Assembly: GCF_900116645.1 (NCBI RefSeq)
Contig: NZ_FPBO01000021.1
Location: forward strand, 82,006 to 146,005
Length of the DNA stretch: 64,000 nt
Direction of reading: 5' to 3'
Origin: Pseudoduganella namucuonensis
Lineage (GTDB): Bacteria; Pseudomonadota; Gammaproteobacteria; Burkholderiales; Burkholderiaceae_D
Shown here: one piece after another, positions 61,692 through 64,000 of the stretch
Position numbering within the stretch: the first letter of the stretch is position 1
Layout: each line of letters begins with the position of its first letter
Position numbers and translations under genes: made by a program
Notes under the pieces: generated by a model
Databases searched by the model: none
Told to the model about the DNA's origin: nothing
The model's input: the letters and a program-made list of their open reading frames with translations, nothing else

Positions 61692-62893
61692 ACGTTCTGT
61701 TCATTCATCAAAATTTCCCTGGCCAGTTCGTGCACCTTGCTGCGGACTTGGCGAAAGATAAGAAAAACAAGGTAGTGGCGCTGACTATCGATCAGCGCCC
61801 CGCGCCGGCCGGCGTGATTGTGCGGCCCTACACCCTGCTGCGATCCCCAGCCCAGGAGACGCATTTTTTGCTACAGGATCAAGAGGGAAAAGTATTGCGG
61901 GGCGAGGCCTGCGCCGCCGCAGCGCTCCAACTGAAACGCGACGGTTTCGAACCGGACCTGATTATCGCCCATCCGGGCTGGGGTGAAGCCTTGTTCATGA
62001 AGGACGTTTTCCCGCGCGCCAAACTCGTCATTTACTGCGAGTATTACTACGCGGCTGAGGGCCAGGATGTGGGATTCGACCCGGAACAGCCACCGCTGAC
62101 TTTCACCCAGCGCTGCCAACTCCGCCTGAAAAACACAACCAACCTGCTCAGTATGGAAATAGCGGACGCCGCCATCTCCCCGACCGAGTGGCAAAAGAGC
62201 ACCTACCCCGCCTGGGCCCAGGAAAAAATCACCGTGATTCACGATGGCATCGACCTGAAGCGCCTGAAGTTCGATCCCGAGGCCCGGTTGAAGATCGGCA
62301 CCCGCGACGGTAGCCAAGCCATAGAGTTTCGTCCCGGCGACGAAGTGCTCAGCTATGTCGCCCGTAATCTCGAGCCCGTGCGTGGTTTTCACGTATTTAT
62401 GAGAACCTTGCCGGAAGTGCTGAGGCAACGGCCAAACGCGCGCGCGATTGTCGTCGGGGGCAACGAAGTCAGCTACGGGCAACGTGCGCCCGGCGGCCTG
62501 AGCTGGAAAGAACATATGCTCAAGGAAGTGGGCGGGGAGCTAAATCTCAGCCGCGTCCATTTCGTCGGCCAAGTGTCGTACGACGCCTACTTGCAACTGC
62601 TGAGCATAAGCCGAGTGCACACTTATTGGACGACGCCGTTCGTCCTGTCCTGGTCTTTCCTCGAGGCCGCTGCAAGCGGCCTGCCAGTAATAGCTTCGGA
62701 CACCGTTCCAGTGCGCGAGTTTGCCGATCAGTTGCAAGTGCAGACCGTCGACTTTTTCGGCCAGCAGGAATACGCGGCAGCCCTCGTTGCGCAATTGGCA
62801 AAGGCGCGGCGCAATGCGCCGGCCAGCGATCGCAGCCATCTGAGCCTGCCTCGCTGCTTGAAACGCCAGCGCGAATGGCTAAGCTCGATCTGA
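61688..62893 (+). CDS. Glycosyltransferase family 4 protein
   Basis: 401 residues from the GTG at 61688. N terminus VNVLFIHQNFPGQFVHLAADLAK matches the GT4-type N-terminal domain (Glyco_trans_4_3); the C-terminal GT1 domain has FRPGDEVLSYVARNLEPVRGFHVFMRTLPEVL, VHFVGQVSYDAYLQLLSISRVHTYWT and LSWSFLEAAASGLPVIASDTVPVREF with the EAAASGLPV donor-binding motif. Its base composition is visibly less GC-rich than the genes before it (for example 62030-62160), hinting at separate acquisition. Confidence 0.9.
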   Translation: MNVLFIHQNFPGQFVHLAADLAKDKKNKVVALTIDQRPAPAGVIVRPYTLLRSPAQETHFLLQDQEGKVLRGEACAAAALQLKRDGFEPDLIIAHPGWGEALFMKDVFPRAKLVIYCEYYYAAEGQDVGFDPEQPPLTFTQRCQLRLKNTTNLLSMEIADAAISPTEWQKSTYPAWAQEKITVIHDGIDLKRLKFDPEARLKIGTRDGSQAIEFRPGDEVLSYVARNLEPVRGFHVFMRTLPEVLRQRPNARAIVVGGNEVSYGQRAPGGLSWKEHMLKEVGGELNLSRVHFVGQVSYDAYLQLLSISRVHTYWTTPFVLSWSFLEAAASGLPVIASDTVPVREFADQLQVQTVDFFGQQEYAAALVAQLAKARRNAPASDRSHLSLPRCLKRQREWLSSI

Positions 62894-62932
62894 ACCAAGC
62901 ATTTAAACATCTTATTTTTTTAAAACAAATTC

Positions 62933-64000
62933 ATGGCAATCTATCCCATCCTTCTATCCGGCGGCGCCGGCACCCGCTTGTGGCCGCTGTCCCGCGCGGT
63001 GTTGCCCAAGCAGCTGCTGCCCCTCGTCACCGATAAAACCATGCTGCAGGAAACCGCGCTGCGCGTCGCCGCTGGCGCGGGCGGTGCGGCGGCCCAAGCG
63101 GTTGCCGAACTGATGGCGCCGCTGGTGGTGTGCGGCAACGAGCACCGTTTCATGGTGGCCGAGCAGATGCGCGAAATCGGCGTCAAGCCGCTGGGCATCC
63201 TGCTGGAGCCAGTCGGCCGCAACACGGCGCCGGCAGTGGCCGCCGCCGCCAACTACGTCAAGGCCATCGACCCGGACGCGGTGATGCTGGTGCTATCGGC
63301 CGACCTCGTCGTCAACGACATGCCGGCCTTCCACGCCGCTATCGCGCGCGCGGAAAAGCTGAGCAAGGAGGGCGAGCTGGCCACCTTCGGCATCGTGCCT
63401 ACCGCGCCGGAAACCGGCTACGGCTACATCAAGAGCGGCGCCGCCGCCGGCGCGCAACAATGCTTCCGCGTCGACAGCTTCGTCGAGAAGCCGGACCGCG
63501 CCACCGCCGAGGGCTTCGTCGCCGCCGGCAACTACTACTGGAACAGCGGCATGTACCTGTTCCGCGCCGACGCCTACCTGCGCGAGCTGGAGCGGTTCCA
63601 GCCGGAGATGGCAACCAAGGCCGCCGAGGCGGTGCGCAACGACCAGCGCGACCTCGATTTCTGCCGCCTGGATGAGGCCGCCTTCACGGCCTGCCCGTCG
63701 GACTCGATCGACTACGCGGTGATGGAAAAGACCACGCACGCGGTGGTGGTGCCGGCCGACATCGGCTGGAGCGACGTCGGTTCCTGGTCCGCGCTGCACG
63801 AGGTGCAGCCGAAGGACGCGGCCGGCAACGCCACCCGCGGCGACGTCTACCTGGACGACGTGTCCGGCTCGCTGGTGCGCGCCGAGAGCCGCATCGTGGC
63901 CGTGGTCGGCGTCAAGGACCTGGTGGTGGTGGAGACCAACGACGCCGTGCTGGTGGCCCACAAGGACCAGGTGCAGCGCGTCAAGCAGATCGTCGAGCAC
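62933..64000 (+). CDS. manC: Mannose-1-phosphate guanylyltransferase (3' end outside window)
   Basis: The first 356 residues of an enzyme making GDP-mannose from GTP and mannose-1-phosphate; many relatives also carry a C-terminal mannose-6-phosphate isomerase cupin, which would start about here and lies beyond the window. The N terminus AIYPILLSGGAGTRLWPLSR holds the nucleotide-binding GGAGTRLWP loop and LPKQLLPL; further on are GNEHRFMVAEQM, EPVGRNTAPAVAAAA, LSADLVVND, ETGYGYIKSG, FVEKPD and WNSGMYLF, all family signatures, then DIGWSDVGSWSAL. It supplies an activated sugar for the neighbouring glycosyltransferases. ATG at 62933; the upstream 39 bases are AT-rich. Confidence 0.93.
   Translation, partial: MAIYPILLSGGAGTRLWPLSRAVLPKQLLPLVTDKTMLQETALRVAAGAGGAAAQAVAELMAPLVVCGNEHRFMVAEQMREIGVKPLGILLEPVGRNTAPAVAAAANYVKAIDPDAVMLVLSADLVVNDMPAFHAAIARAEKLSKEGELATFGIVPTAPETGYGYIKSGAAAGAQQCFRVDSFVEKPDRATAEGFVAAGNYYWNSGMYLFRADAYLRELERFQPEMATKAAEAVRNDQRDLDFCRLDEAAFTACPSDSIDYAVMEKTTHAVVVPADIGWSDVGSWSALHEVQPKDAAGNATRGDVYLDDVSGSLVRAESRIVAVVGVKDLVVVETNDAVLVAHKDQVQRVKQIVEH

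Overview
The window is GC-rich (clearly above 60 percent) and almost entirely a flagellar gene locus of a Gram-negative bacterium, most likely a betaproteobacterium of the Oxalobacteraceae (Massilia/Duganella/Janthinobacterium type). That placement rests on gene order, on the protein sequences as I read them and on the motCD-fliA-flhG-flhF block; no database search was run. There is a single flagellin gene, a lone FlhF/FlhG pair (normally tied to polar placement and number control) and a MotCD-type stator pair. The master regulators, motAB and che genes are not in the window.

Layout. 1-3425: the end of a NarX/DegS-like sensor kinase, its LuxR-type response regulator, a diguanylate cyclase and a small secreted protein of unknown role. 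3426-12240 (+): late genes fliC, flaG, fliD, fliS, fliT, then a second FliK-like protein, a free-standing FlhB C-terminal-domain paralogue and the PilZ brake ycgR. 12320-24877: fliE reads leftward, and fliFGHIJKLMNOPQR reads rightward as one tightly packed operon covering basal body, export apparatus and switch. 24954-32585 (+): one giant gene for a 2543-residue protein made of about 272 eight-residue repeats arranged in a 134-residue higher-order repeat, ending in a calcium-loop module. 32807-43724 (-): flgBCDEFGHIJKL, the rod, hook, rings and junction. 43879-45547 (+): flgA, flgM, flgN. 45726-53944 (-): flhBA, then flhF-flhG-fliA-motC-motD. 54488-64000 (+): an unknown protein, a DUF4214/RTX-like protein and a surface-glycan cluster (two GT2 glycosyltransferases, a methyltransferase, a GT4 glycosyltransferase and mannose-1-phosphate guanylyltransferase, cut by the window end).

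Regulation. Four sigma-28 (FliA) promoters with exact 11-base spacing can be read upstream of fliC, fliD, flgK and flgM. This gives the usual late-gene circuit: FliA, encoded here, is held by FlgM, also encoded here, until hook completion. The diguanylate cyclase and the PilZ protein YcgR offer a c-di-GMP input. A perfect CRP-type half-site pair (TGTGA-N6-TCACA) lies in the AT-richer spacer before the surface-protein/glycan region.

The least explained items are the giant octad-repeat protein inserted between the fli and flg operons, two families of palindromic repeats scattered at gene ends (one GCCCAGGGC-based, one GGGGTCAG-based), and a half copy of the second family that supplies the first codons of flgI. 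Other oddities are an Ala-rich insertion in the hook protein, a FlhG lacking a recognisable P-loop, and the paired FliK-like/FlhB-tail genes.
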